Assembly: GCF_001424125.1 (NCBI RefSeq)
Contig: NZ_LMQI01000005.1
Location: forward strand, 124,001-188,000
Direction of reading: 5' to 3'
DNA: 64,000 nucleotides
Source of the DNA: Cellulomonas sp. Leaf395
Lineage (GTDB): Bacteria; Actinomycetota; Actinomycetes; Actinomycetales; Cellulomonadaceae
Part shown: positions 44,068-51,795 of the stretch, one piece after another
Position numbering within the stretch: position 1 is the stretch's first letter
Layout of the letters: every line of letters begins with the position of its first letter
Notes under the pieces: generated by a model
The model's input: the letters and a program-made list of their open reading frames with translations, nothing else
Told to the model about the DNA's origin: nothing
Database searches by the model: none
Translations under genes and position numbers: made by a program

Positions 44068-45336
44068 ATTACTTTCACCGGCCAGGCCATGGTCGTCACC
44101 CGCTCCCGTCAGCATGCCGTGCGGTACAAGCTCGCCGTCGACGCCTACATCAAGGCCAAGGGGTACGACACCGGTGCGCGCCCGCTGCACGCCCTGGTCG
44201 CGTTCTCCGGGTCCCTCGATGACGAGGGCGTCACCTACACAGAGGCCATGATGAACGGCTTCGGCGAGGGTGAGCTGCCCAAGAAGTTCGACGGGGACGA
44301 GTACCACCTGCTGGTGGTGGCGGAGAAGTACCAGACCGGGTTCGACCAACCGCTCCTGCACACCATGTACGTGGACAAGAAGCTCGCCGGTGTCCGAGCC
44401 GTGCAGACCCTCTCTCGGTTGAACCGCATCCACCCGGGCAAGACCGACACCTTCGTCCTGGACTTCGCCAACACCGTCGAGGAGATCCAGGACGCGTTCG
44501 CCCCGTTCTATGAGTCCACCGCTGCCTTCGCCGCCGAACCGAACGACATCTACAACCTGCAGCACTCCCTGATGGCCGCCAACGTGCTCGACGAGCACGA
44601 GATGGACGTCGCGGTGGCGGCGTTGCTGTCCGGGCAGGCGTCCAAGCAGAAGTACCTATACGCCGAGCTGACCAAGGCCGTCGACCGGTTCGTCGCGCTG
44701 GATGACGACGAGCAGGAGGCTTTCCGCGGCACCCTGACCGCCTACGTGCGCGCGTACGCGTTCATGGCGCAGATCATGACCTGGACCGACCGTGAGCTCG
44801 AACGGCTGTACCTGTTCGGTAAGGCTCTGGCCACCCAGTTGCCCAGGGGTGACGACGAGCCGATCCCGCTGGTCTCCGACCAGGTCGAGCTCACCCACCT
44901 GCGCACGGCCCTGACCGCGGAGGAAGAGAACGCCGCCCTCACGGAGGGTGACGACACCCCGGGCGAGGTCCTGCCCGGGGAGGGCAAGGGCGGACAAGAG
45001 CCGGTCGTCGACAAGCTCTCCGCCTTGGTCGAGCGGCTCAACGACAAGTTCGGCATCGGCACCACCGACGCTGACAAGGTCTGGTTCGAGCAGCAACGCC
45101 TCGAGGTGATGAACGACGACGAGCTTCGCGTCGTGGCTCTGAACAACACACGCGACCACTTCGACCTGATCCTGCGTGACAAGCTCCCGCATCACGTTGC
45201 AGCCCGGCACGGGGAGAACACCAAGATGTTCGACCTCTTCTTCAACAAGCCGGGCTTCCAGCAACTTGTCGTGGAGTACCTCGGCGAGCTGTACGACGAG
45301 TTCCGCAGCGAGCCGACCGGAGAAGTCCCAGCATGA
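44068..45336 (+). pseudogene. Type I restriction endonuclease R subunit, 5'-truncated
   Basis: Only the C-terminal part of HsdR remains. The longest product from ATG 44089 is 415 residues, against roughly 1000 for the family. Present are the second helicase domain (TGQAMVVTRSRQHAVRYKL; YHLLVVAEKYQTGFDQPLL; VQTLSRLNRIHPGKT) and the helical C-terminal domain. The nuclease domain and helicase motifs I-III are missing, so cleavage activity is lost. Homology starts around 44068-44077, straight after the orphan hairpin. No hsdM or hsdS is nearby, leaving only the GIY-YIG/RAMA gene as a possible survivor of the locus. Confidence 0.85.
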
Positions 45337-45367
45337 CGCGCGCCAATTCCAACGAGGTGGGTCAACA

Positions 45368-46207
45368 GTGATCAGTAGGGACTCGCGCCTGCCCTTCACC
45401 ATGCTGCTGCCCGACACCCGCACGGAACCGATCGAGATCATCGACCACCTGACGGCGCTGCGCATGTGCGTCGTCGAGAAGGACTCCGTTGCCCACCTCG
45501 ACGGGTCTTGGGACGTCCCAGGTGCTTACGTCCTACTCGACCCACCAGACGCAGCCGGAGGCTACGGCGTCTACGTTGGTAAAGCGCCCGCAGGCATCCG
45601 GTCTCGACTCCTCGACCACGAGCGCAAACGAACTTGGCTTCGAGGCCTGCTCATTCGCCGGGATGTATCGACCGGCCTGTCCTCTGCCCAGGCCGGATGG
45701 CTCGAGGGGGATCTCTACCAGCTATTCCACTCGGCCGACCGCGCGACCCTTCACAACGCGGTCCAACCACGCGACGACACGGTGCCCTCCTACGAGCTGC
45801 GGATCCTCGAGACCTTCCGGGACCCCATCAACCGCGTCCTTCGACTTCTCGGATACGACACGGGAACCGCGGACGACACCCAAGTCCACGCGCCTCGGCG
45901 AACGTCAACCTTCCACGGCATCACCATGGGACAGCTCCTCGAGGCCGGACTGGTTCAACCGGGCGAGCGACTGATCTCCACCAACGGAGCCTGGCCCGCG
46001 TCGGCAGTGGTCCTGCCCAACGCGAAGATCGACTACAACGGCGGGGCCTACGACACCCCGTCTTCGGCGGCGCAGGCTGTCAAGAACGGTGCGGCGGTGA
46101 ATGGCTGGGACTTCTGGGCGGTCGAACGCTCGACCGGCTCCGAACGACTCTCCTCGCTCCGGACTGCGTTGGCAGACTCCGTAACGAGGACCATCGCAAC
46201 CCCGTGA
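45368..46207 (+). CDS. GIY-YIG nuclease domain fused to RAMA domain
   Basis: A 279-residue protein starting at GTG 45368, 31 bases after the hsdR remnant. Residues 50-90 form a GIY-YIG-like core (PGAYVLLDPP, YGVYVGKA, R78 in IRSRLLDHER). Residues 183-258 form a RAMA domain (TMGQLLEAGLVQPGERL, KIDYNGGAYDTPSSAAQAV, GWDFWAVE), which usually recognises modified DNA or accompanies restriction systems. It may cut foreign or modified DNA. The catalytic Glu of GIY-YIG was not securely located, so nuclease activity is uncertain. Confidence 0.72.
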   Translation: MISRDSRLPFTMLLPDTRTEPIEIIDHLTALRMCVVEKDSVAHLDGSWDVPGAYVLLDPPDAAGGYGVYVGKAPAGIRSRLLDHERKRTWLRGLLIRRDVSTGLSSAQAGWLEGDLYQLFHSADRATLHNAVQPRDDTVPSYELRILETFRDPINRVLRLLGYDTGTADDTQVHAPRRTSTFHGITMGQLLEAGLVQPGERLISTNGAWPASAVVLPNAKIDYNGGAYDTPSSAAQAVKNGAAVNGWDFWAVERSTGSERLSSLRTALADSVTRTIATP

Positions 46208-46258
46208 CGGCGTCGTCAGACTCCGAGTGTCGTCAGACTCCGAGTACAGCCAGGGTCG

Positions 46259-46942
46259 TCACGGGTCGCCATCGTTGCGAATGAGCCGGAAGATCCGCTC
46301 CTCGACCTGAGCCGGTGCGAGTCCATAAGGGCTGCCCCACGACTGCATGAGCCCGACGTACCGCGCGTAGTCGGCCGTCTGACCGGCTCGCAACACAACA
46401 CCAGCGTTGTCTGCGAGCCACGTGAGCACTAGCGCGTCGAGTACCGGTGCCGCGTCGTCGGAGTTCTCGTCAGCGCGCGCGGTGACGAAGTACAGCCACT
46501 TGGTGAAGAAGGCCGGTCCCAGGCCGTCGATCTTGCCTGGTCTGTTGTTCAGGAATCGGTAGCCCTCGACAGGGCCACTCGCGCGGGCGATGGCGATGGA
46601 CTCGTTCAGTCGGCTCTCGACGTCCGGGGACACCGGTTCGCCTGCCGGTCTCTTCATTCCGGTGAGCACTCGTGCGGTGCGGTAGGGGCCGTACCCGGAC
46701 CAGCCGTGCCCCCAGATCATGGAGACGGCGAACGCACCGGCGGCGTTGCTGGGGAGCAGGTCCTCGACGAGTCGTGCCGTCGTGCTGCGGTCCAGGGCCG
46801 CGGGCAAGGTCGCCATGACCGGCGCGACCCCATCCAGGTGTGCGGTCCAGGCTTGCCAGCGTTCGCCGGGGTAGGTGAATGCGCGCTGTGGGCCTGGCTC
46901 TCCGGCGAGGAGGGTCTCGAGGTCTGACGGCGGAGGCTGCAC
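46259..46942 (-). CDS. 8-oxoguanine DNA glycosylase (OGG) fold protein
   Basis: A 227-residue protein starting at GTG 46942; the frame is open upstream to 47056. SMIWGHGWSGYGPYRTARVLTG (about residues 73-95) and GPAFFTKWLYFV are typical of the OGG-fold proteins that occur in bacterial defence islands. In a glycosylase the helix-hairpin-helix would sit in the region around KIDGLGPAFFTKWL. True base-excision activity is not shown for this group. It is the last gene before the right attachment site and converges with the GIY-YIG/RAMA gene. Confidence 0.65.
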   Translation of the reverse strand: MQPPPSDLETLLAGEPGPQRAFTYPGERWQAWTAHLDGVAPVMATLPAALDRSTTARLVEDLLPSNAAGAFAVSMIWGHGWSGYGPYRTARVLTGMKRPAGEPVSPDVESRLNESIAIARASGPVEGYRFLNNRPGKIDGLGPAFFTKWLYFVTARADENSDDAAPVLDALVLTWLADNAGVVLRAGQTADYARYVGLMQSWGSPYGLAPAQVEERIFRLIRNDGDP

Positions 46943-47180
46943 CTGCGCATCTTGGCAGCGCCACGGCGCGCGCGCTCGTTGGCTTCGTTCGCGCTCGCGT
47001 CGTGCGCGCATGGTGCAGAGCTGCCAGTCCGCACCCAGTCCGCAAGAAGTCCGCAAGATGGTCGGCAGGGCTCGGATCCAGCCATCGGCCTCCGTCGGTC
47101 ACGCACCGACGTAGTTGCAGGTCAACGTACGTTTCCGAGCGCTGCCGTCGTCAGCCGTCTGCACCCGTCTCTGGCCTTGG

Positions 47181-47211
47181 CAGAACCCGGCGTATCGACT
47201 GACTCATCCGC
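47181..47211. repeat. Island right attachment site (31-bp direct repeat, copy 2)
   Basis: Identical to 27521-27551, the 3' end of rnpB, in the same orientation. Here it is not attached to any RNase P sequence, so it is the displaced chromosomal or element copy. Sequence beyond 47211 should be the original downstream flank of rnpB. Confidence 0.95.
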
Positions 47212-47323
47212 TCTCAGGGCGTTTGTCCGAACTTGTCCCCACCGGTAGCCGAGGGTCGTCGTCGACGCCTCGCGCCGGGACCATACCCGCGCCCGGTGCG
47301 GCCGTCCGGTTCAGGGTATTTGC

Positions 47324-47560
47324 CCTGATCAGAGGACTTTTTTCATCCCACTCATGGGACCTTGGGCCTAGGTGGATCCTGCGGCGACTTTGCATGGTTG
47401 ACCCATGTTTCCCGCACCGGCGCGGGTGCTCGGATCAGAGCCGATCAGGAGGAAGCGAGTCACCCTCGGTTCCGCGACCTTCAATCGGCGGGTCATGCGT
47501 CCAAAGCCTGTGCGGAGTTCCTGCGTCAGCGTCTCGTCGTTCACCGGCGAGCCTGCCAGC
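47324..47560 (+). promoter_or_regulatory. Conserved structured leader, copy 1
   Basis: A region of about 237 nt that aligns with 50000-50237. Shared blocks are CCTGATCAG (47324), TGGGACCTTGGGCC, the hairpin GCACC-GGCGCG-GGTGC, GATCAGGAGGAAGCGAG, CCTGCGTCAGCG and CGGCGA. The first block can pair with 47441-47449, closing a large domain. It ends about 90 bases before the secreted-protein start. It matches no riboswitch class I know and is probably a cis-acting RNA or an extended promoter region. The preceding 112 bases to the attachment site show nothing I can name. Confidence 0.55.
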
Positions 47561-47650
47561 TCCCGCTCGCCACACTGTGACCGGCGGTGCACGACTCCCA
47601 GCGATCCTCCCTGGGCCTGTGTATCCATCTCCACGAAAGGCTTCACCCCC

Positions 47651-48673
47651 ATGAAGAAGTACTCCATCGCAGCGAGCGTGGCCCTGGCCGCTGCCGCACT
47701 CGTCGCCACGTCCGGCATTGCCAACGCCAGCGTGACGATCGATCCGCTCACCGGCTCCGGCTTCGTGGGCAAGGGTGACGTGCAGACGGCCCTCGGCTGG
47801 AACAACGCCACGCTCCAGAAGAACGCCGACGACCTGACGTTCACGACCACGCAGGCCACCTCGCAGGCCCTCTCCCAGGCGCTCACCCAGACCCGCACCC
47901 AGTCCGGCTCGGTGCTCGTGGTCCAGTCCGCCGCCCAGATCGGCACCCAGTCCGCCACGCAGGAGATGACCGAGGTCCTCTCCTGCACCAAGATCAACGG
48001 CAGCCAGATCCAGCAGACGCGTTCCGGTGTCCGTGAGGGCGAGCGCACCGCCGAGCGCCAGGGCACCCGCGACGGGACCCGCTTCGGCAGCCGGGACGCC
48101 GAGCGCACGGGCGAGCGCTCTGGCTCGGTAGCCGGGACCCTGGCGGGCAGCCTGGCCAGCGAGGTCGACTTCGAGGCCCGCAAGGCGAACCAGATCACAG
48201 GCTTCATCCTGACGAACTTCGTCGGTAGCCCGGCCTACACCCCAGGTGCGACCACGTGGGGCGAGCCGGTGTTCGACGAGTACGGCTCCTTCGGTGCGTG
48301 GGCGTACGGGGACCCGGTGTTCACCACCGACTACTCGTTCGGTGCGTACGGCTCGTTCGGTGCCTACTCCTTCGGCACGACCGCGTGGAAGGACTTCGAG
48401 TTCGCACCCACCGAGGACCCGGACGTCTGCGTCGAGGGCGCGAAGAACATCGTCCCCGGCTCAGTCGTGAGCGTCGTCACGCCGGGTGACATCACAGGGG
48501 GTGCCATCGTCGATGGGGCGATCATTTTTGAGGGTGGCGCGTACCCCGCCGGTGCCACGGTTCCCGGTGCGATCGAGGACGGCTCGATCTCCGAGGGTGC
48601 CATCACCAAGGGTGCGGTCACCTCAGGCCCGATCCAGGTGCTCGTCAAGGGCATGCCCCTCGCGGCTGTCTGA
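47651..48673 (+). CDS. Secreted repetitive protein
   Basis: A 340-residue exported protein starting at ATG 47651. Residues 1-26 are a signal peptide ending in ANA. Three low-complexity zones follow. The first is Gln/Ser/Thr rich (TSQALSQALTQTRTQSG). The second is Arg/Gly/Glu/Thr rich with repeated ER and TR steps (GERTAERQGTRDGTRFGSR). The third is Gly/aromatic rich (EYGSFGAWAYGDPVF, YSFGAYGSFGAYSFG). The C-terminal 65 residues have a six-residue GAI periodicity (GAIVDGAIIF, GAIEDGSISEGAI) suggesting a beta-helix. No anchor is seen. It is probably a surface or matrix protein, with the leader upstream controlling it; function unknown. Confidence 0.75.
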   Translation: MKKYSIAASVALAAAALVATSGIANASVTIDPLTGSGFVGKGDVQTALGWNNATLQKNADDLTFTTTQATSQALSQALTQTRTQSGSVLVVQSAAQIGTQSATQEMTEVLSCTKINGSQIQQTRSGVREGERTAERQGTRDGTRFGSRDAERTGERSGSVAGTLAGSLASEVDFEARKANQITGFILTNFVGSPAYTPGATTWGEPVFDEYGSFGAWAYGDPVFTTDYSFGAYGSFGAYSFGTTAWKDFEFAPTEDPDVCVEGAKNIVPGSVVSVVTPGDITGGAIVDGAIIFEGGAYPAGATVPGAIEDGSISEGAITKGAVTSGPIQVLVKGMPLAAV

Positions 48674-48762
48674 CCTGCCTCCGGCGGCTCCCGGCTCCGG
48701 TCGGGAGGTGTCGGAGGGGGATCAGCAAGTCTTCCTGCTCCACTCACATCAAGGAGACAGAC

Positions 48763-49412
48763 ATGCACGCTCGCGGGTCCATGGCGGCGCTCGGCGCTGG
48801 TGTCTGGTCGGCGTCGGGCTGATCAGTGCTGCCAGTGCTGCCAGTGCGGCCCTCGGCGAGGAGTGCATCGTCAACGGCGACTGCTACGACGTCGGCCCCA
48901 ACGGTTGAACTCGTCGGGGCCACCTCCGGGTTCGCCTCACCACGTCGCTCGCCCAGACCACCGGCCCTGGCAACGGCGACATGTACGACCCCGGCCGCTA
49001 CGTCGCCGGCGACGCCCCGCTGGACGTCCACAACCTGTGGGCCGACTTCGGCGACACCTGCGACAACATGCTGATCGCCAACGGCTTCCAGACCGAGAAC
49101 CAGATGGTCTGGCAGCAGACCGTCACGCCGTGTACTTGTGCCACTGGGTCGAACATCACGTTCGACGTCACGGCGGAGGCGACGAACATCCTGCCGCTGT
49201 CGGCCTCCTCGGACGGTGGCGCGAACATCTCGGTCTATGTCGGGACCACACTGATCGGCCAGGAGGATCTGACCGGCTTCGGCCCCGGCAACCCCCCTTT
49301 TCCGCCGTCCATCGGGGGCAAGACGATCGGGTTCTGGAACGAACAAAAGAACGGCACGGCTGCCGGTGCTCCACTGTGGAGCGACGTGTACTCGGCCTTC
49401 CTACTGATGTAG
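48763..49412 (+). pseudogene. Broken secreted-protein gene (frameshift and stop)
   Basis: ATG 48763 has an excellent AAGGAGACAGAC site, but its frame stops after 19 codons. The neighbouring frame continues with signal-peptide-like LVGVGLISAASAASAALG and a Cys-containing segment (EECIVNGDCYDVGPNG). It then hits TGA at 48906-48908 and reads on in the same frame as LTTSLAQTTGPGNGDMYDPG through to 49412. A one-base deletion near 48800 plus a nonsense change, or sequencing errors, would explain this. The distal part (MYDPG to SAFLLM, 143 residues) looks like a beta-rich surface domain. It lies 89 bases after the secreted repetitive gene and was probably in its operon. Confidence 0.6.
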
Positions 49413-49746
49413 GTCGACCTCATCGCCCCGAGCAGAGCTGGATCGCCGCGGGTTTGCTCTGACTAGATGGTTTGCGGGGGTGCAACGACACGCGTCAGCG
49501 GTCGTTTGGCGGGCGCTCATGCGACGCGCTCGGGCACTTGTGCTGAGAGTTCTCCGCGAGATGGACCGCATGCCCCTGGACAGCGCGGAAGGGATCCTGG
49601 CGGAAGTCGCCCTCGTGAGAGCTGTCATGATCGAGCGGCACCCCGACCCTTCCTCCCAGGCGCTGAACGACATGCTCCAAGGACTTCTACGTGGGGCACC
49701 GCTTAGGTCGACGCCGAGTCCGCCAGCTGGTCGAACGACAGCCCCG
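49413..49746. other. Gene-poor stretch with a possible small ORF
   Basis: About 330 bases. A plus-strand frame from about ATG 49519 (MRRARALVLRVLREMDRMPLDSAEGILAEVALVRAVMIE) is helical and gene-like for 60 residues, but it then runs into the antisense of an ABC-ATPase remnant, so it is not called. The opening bases (49412-49427) match 51711-51726 beyond the second surface-protein gene, pointing to a duplicated 3' flank. Confidence 0.35.
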
Positions 49747-49895
49747 TCAGCGGCGGATCAGCGGGGTGTGCGGCTCGGGGTCCTCGATCACGCGGCACAG
49801 GACGTCGAACACGTCCTCGACGGTCGTCGGCGTGATCACCTCCGACGGACTACCCGATGCGACCACCGGGCGTCCACGACTCGCTGGGCCGGGAT
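49747..49895 (-). pseudogene. Remnant of a siderophore-type ABC transporter ATPase (C-terminal end)
   Basis: The minus strand from about 49895 to the TGA at 49747 reads VVASGSPSEVITPTTVEDVF followed by DVLCRVIEDPEPHTPLIRR. This closely resembles the C-terminal tail of FecE/FhuC-type ATPases (G-x-P-x-E-V-x-T then VF...C-R-V-I-x-D-P...TPL). Nothing upstream continues the family: no Walker A, signature or Walker B is present. The rest of the gene was probably lost when the adjacent surface-protein module was inserted or rearranged. Confidence 0.6.
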
Positions 49896-49999
49896 TGGAA
49901 CGCTCGACGCCTGCTCGGTACTGGCGAGGGCAGTCCGACGGTCGTCGTCGACGGCCCGGCTGGGACCACCCGGTGTCCGGGCGCCGGCTCGGGGATTCT

Positions 50000-50237
50000 C
50001 CTGATCAGCGGCCCTGAAACCGTCCGTGAGGTGGGACCTTGGGCCCACATGACGTCGACGGCGAGCATCCAGACTTGGACCCATAGTCCAGCACCGGCGC
50101 TGGTGCGCTGATCGGAGCTGATCAGGAGGAAGCGAGACACCTGCGGGTGCCGCACCTTCGATCGCGAAGTCTGCGCCCAGCGCCTCTGAGAGTCCTGCGT
50201 CAGCGACTCGTCCTTCATCGGCGAACCTGCTGCCAGC
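50000..50237 (+). promoter_or_regulatory. Conserved structured leader, copy 2
   Basis: The second copy of the leader at 47324-47560. CCTGATCAG (50000-50008) is the exact reverse complement of CTGATCAGG (50118-50126), so long-range pairing is perfect here and one mismatch short in copy 1. The hairpin GCACC/GGTGC, GATCAGGAGGAAGCGAG and CCTGCGTCAGCG are kept while intervening bases differ. It ends about 113 bases before ATG 50351. Confidence 0.55.
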
Positions 50238-50350
50238 ATCCCGGTCACCCGTAGAGGAGCCGGACCACCACGACTGGCCGAGATAACCGCACGGTCTTCC
50301 CTCGGCACCGATTTGATCCACCCAGGAGTGGACCAACTGAGAGGAACGAC

Positions 50351-51706
50351 ATGTTCCGCAAGTTCATCATTGCCGCTGGCGTCGGGCTTGCGCTCGTCGT
50401 CGGCACGTCGGGGGCCGCGTTCGCCACCGGCACCCACCAGGACGACCCGCCGCCGAACGACGGCAAGTGTTACGAGGTCGACGTCGCCGGTCACGAGGTC
50501 AAGGTCCGTGACGAGATTCCCGGCCACGAGGAGACGTTCAGCGACGTGTTCTACCGGTACACGTACATCAACCAGAACGACGACGGCGAGGACAAGGGCG
50601 ACCCGCCCACGGGCACGCCGATCACCGACCCGGGCAACTGGAACCTCGACCAGAAGCCCGACCCCAAGGACGACCCGATCGGCTCCGCGTTCCAGCAGGG
50701 CGGGGGCAACGGCTCCTGGTCCTTCTGGGTCAAGGACAAGGTCAGCAACAACGACTACGTGGAGCACGAGGACGCGGAGTATGAGTGGGTCCAGGCGACC
50801 TACCGCGAGGTCCCTTGTGACGAGGAACCCGGCCTCGCGTCGGCCTCGTGGAACACGATCGCACCCACGTGTAACGACCTCAACGGGTCCGGCGTACTCG
50901 CTCGTGACCACGCCACGCTCGTCAGTGCAACGCTCAACGGTGAGGACTACCCGAGCCTGGGTGACTTCGCCGCGTCGATCCACAACGACCCGGCTCCGTC
51001 GGGCTCCGACTGGGTGCTGACGTTCAAGGCGGACGAGGGCTTCCTGTTCGACAACGGGACCAACGTGCTCGACGTGCCGTTCTCTGTGCCGACGTACCTG
51101 ACCGCCGAGGGCTGCAACCCGTCGAACCTGAACGTCGCGCAGTTCAACGCCGGGCCGCTGGCTCCGACGTGTGACGTTGCGGGCTCGTTCGACGCTGACC
51201 TGACCGGGCTCACGCTGCTCGACACCGACCCCTCGGGGAAGGTGAAGGTCTACGGCTTCGGCGCTGACAGCACCACGCGGCTCGTCATCGGTCGGGGCAC
51301 CCCCGGCCAGGTCGACCTGTGGCTCGTCAGCATCGACCGCGACACCGTGTTCACGGGTCTGTCGTCGGCGTGGGCCGTCACCGATGGTGGGCGCTCCGCG
51401 ACCCGCACCATCACGCTGGGTGCGCAGTTGAGCGGGCCGGTCGCCTGCCCGGTCAGAACGCCTCCGGTCGTCACGCCCCCTGTGGTCGTGCCGCCGGTCG
51501 CCGCCGCGCCGGTGCCCGCAGTCGTCGTGGTCCCGGATCCGGTCCCGGCTGCGGTCGTCACCGAGGTCCTTGCGACGGACGACCCCGCTCAAGGCGAGCT
51601 GGCGTCCACCGGTAGCGACGGCGTCGCGATCACGCTGGGTGCTGCACTGCTCCTCGCCCTGTCCGGCCTGAGCCTGACAGCGATCCGTCGGCGGGCTACC
51701 CGCTGA
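50351..51706 (+). CDS. Cell-wall-anchored surface protein with LASTG sorting signal
   Basis: A 451-residue exported protein starting at ATG 50351 after GAGAGGAACGAC. Residues 1-25 are a signal peptide ending in AFA. An N-terminal domain (26-155: GKCYEVDVAGHEVKVRDEIPGHEETF, with C-terminal DYVEHEDAEYEWVQA) and two beta-rich repeats, each with a cysteine pair (APTCNDLNGSG and APTCDVAGSF), are followed by a Pro/Val linker (380-410). The C-terminus is a sortase substrate: LASTG (417-421), a hydrophobic helix and RRRATR. LAxTG is the motif of actinobacterial class E sortases. Its ligand is unknown. No sortase gene is in the window. Confidence 0.88.
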   Translation: MFRKFIIAAGVGLALVVGTSGAAFATGTHQDDPPPNDGKCYEVDVAGHEVKVRDEIPGHEETFSDVFYRYTYINQNDDGEDKGDPPTGTPITDPGNWNLDQKPDPKDDPIGSAFQQGGGNGSWSFWVKDKVSNNDYVEHEDAEYEWVQATYREVPCDEEPGLASASWNTIAPTCNDLNGSGVLARDHATLVSATLNGEDYPSLGDFAASIHNDPAPSGSDWVLTFKADEGFLFDNGTNVLDVPFSVPTYLTAEGCNPSNLNVAQFNAGPLAPTCDVAGSFDADLTGLTLLDTDPSGKVKVYGFGADSTTRLVIGRGTPGQVDLWLVSIDRDTVFTGLSSAWAVTDGGRSATRTITLGAQLSGPVACPVRTPPVVTPPVVVPPVAAAPVPAVVVVPDPVPAAVVTEVLATDDPAQGELASTGSDGVAITLGAALLLALSGLSLTAIRRRATR

Positions 51707-51795
51707 CGTCGGTCGATCTCATCGCCATCGTGTGCTCGGCCTGGATGGGTTGAGCGAGTGTGACGGCGCGCGTCAGCCGTCGTTGACGGCCAAGA

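Larger units (their letters stand above)
27521..47211. mobile_element. Integrative genomic island inserted at rnpB
   Basis: About 19.7 kb bounded by the 31-bp direct repeat. It carries at its left end an integrase, XRE repressor, excisionase-like protein and primase-like replication protein. The cargo includes a protease lipoprotein, a HEPN protein pair, a second recombinase, DUF4192 and DUF932 genes, an hsdR fragment, a GIY-YIG/RAMA protein and an OGG-fold protein. Several stretches are visibly less GC-rich than the flanks. No relaxase, FtsK/TraB-type translocase, type IV secretion or virion gene is seen, so it is not recognisably conjugative or a prophage. Confidence 0.9.

Noticed and set aside
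27521..47211. Island as a prophage or conjugative element
   Set aside because: No capsid, portal, terminase, tail, relaxase, FtsK/TraB or type IV secretion genes were found.
47368..48207. 279-residue minus-strand frame opposite the first leader and secreted protein
   Set aside because: Its body is antisense to a signal-peptide protein; only the part in the leader is shared with the second copy, noted as a separate observation.
49480..50004. 174-residue plus-strand frame between the surface-protein modules
   Set aside because: The first 60 residues look plausible but the rest is antisense to the ABC-ATPase remnant, and no ribosome site is convincing.
47324..50237. Leader as a c-di-GMP, c-di-AMP, SAM or cobalamin riboswitch
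   Set aside because: The conserved cores of these classes are not present on the plus strand; no known class could be assigned by eye.
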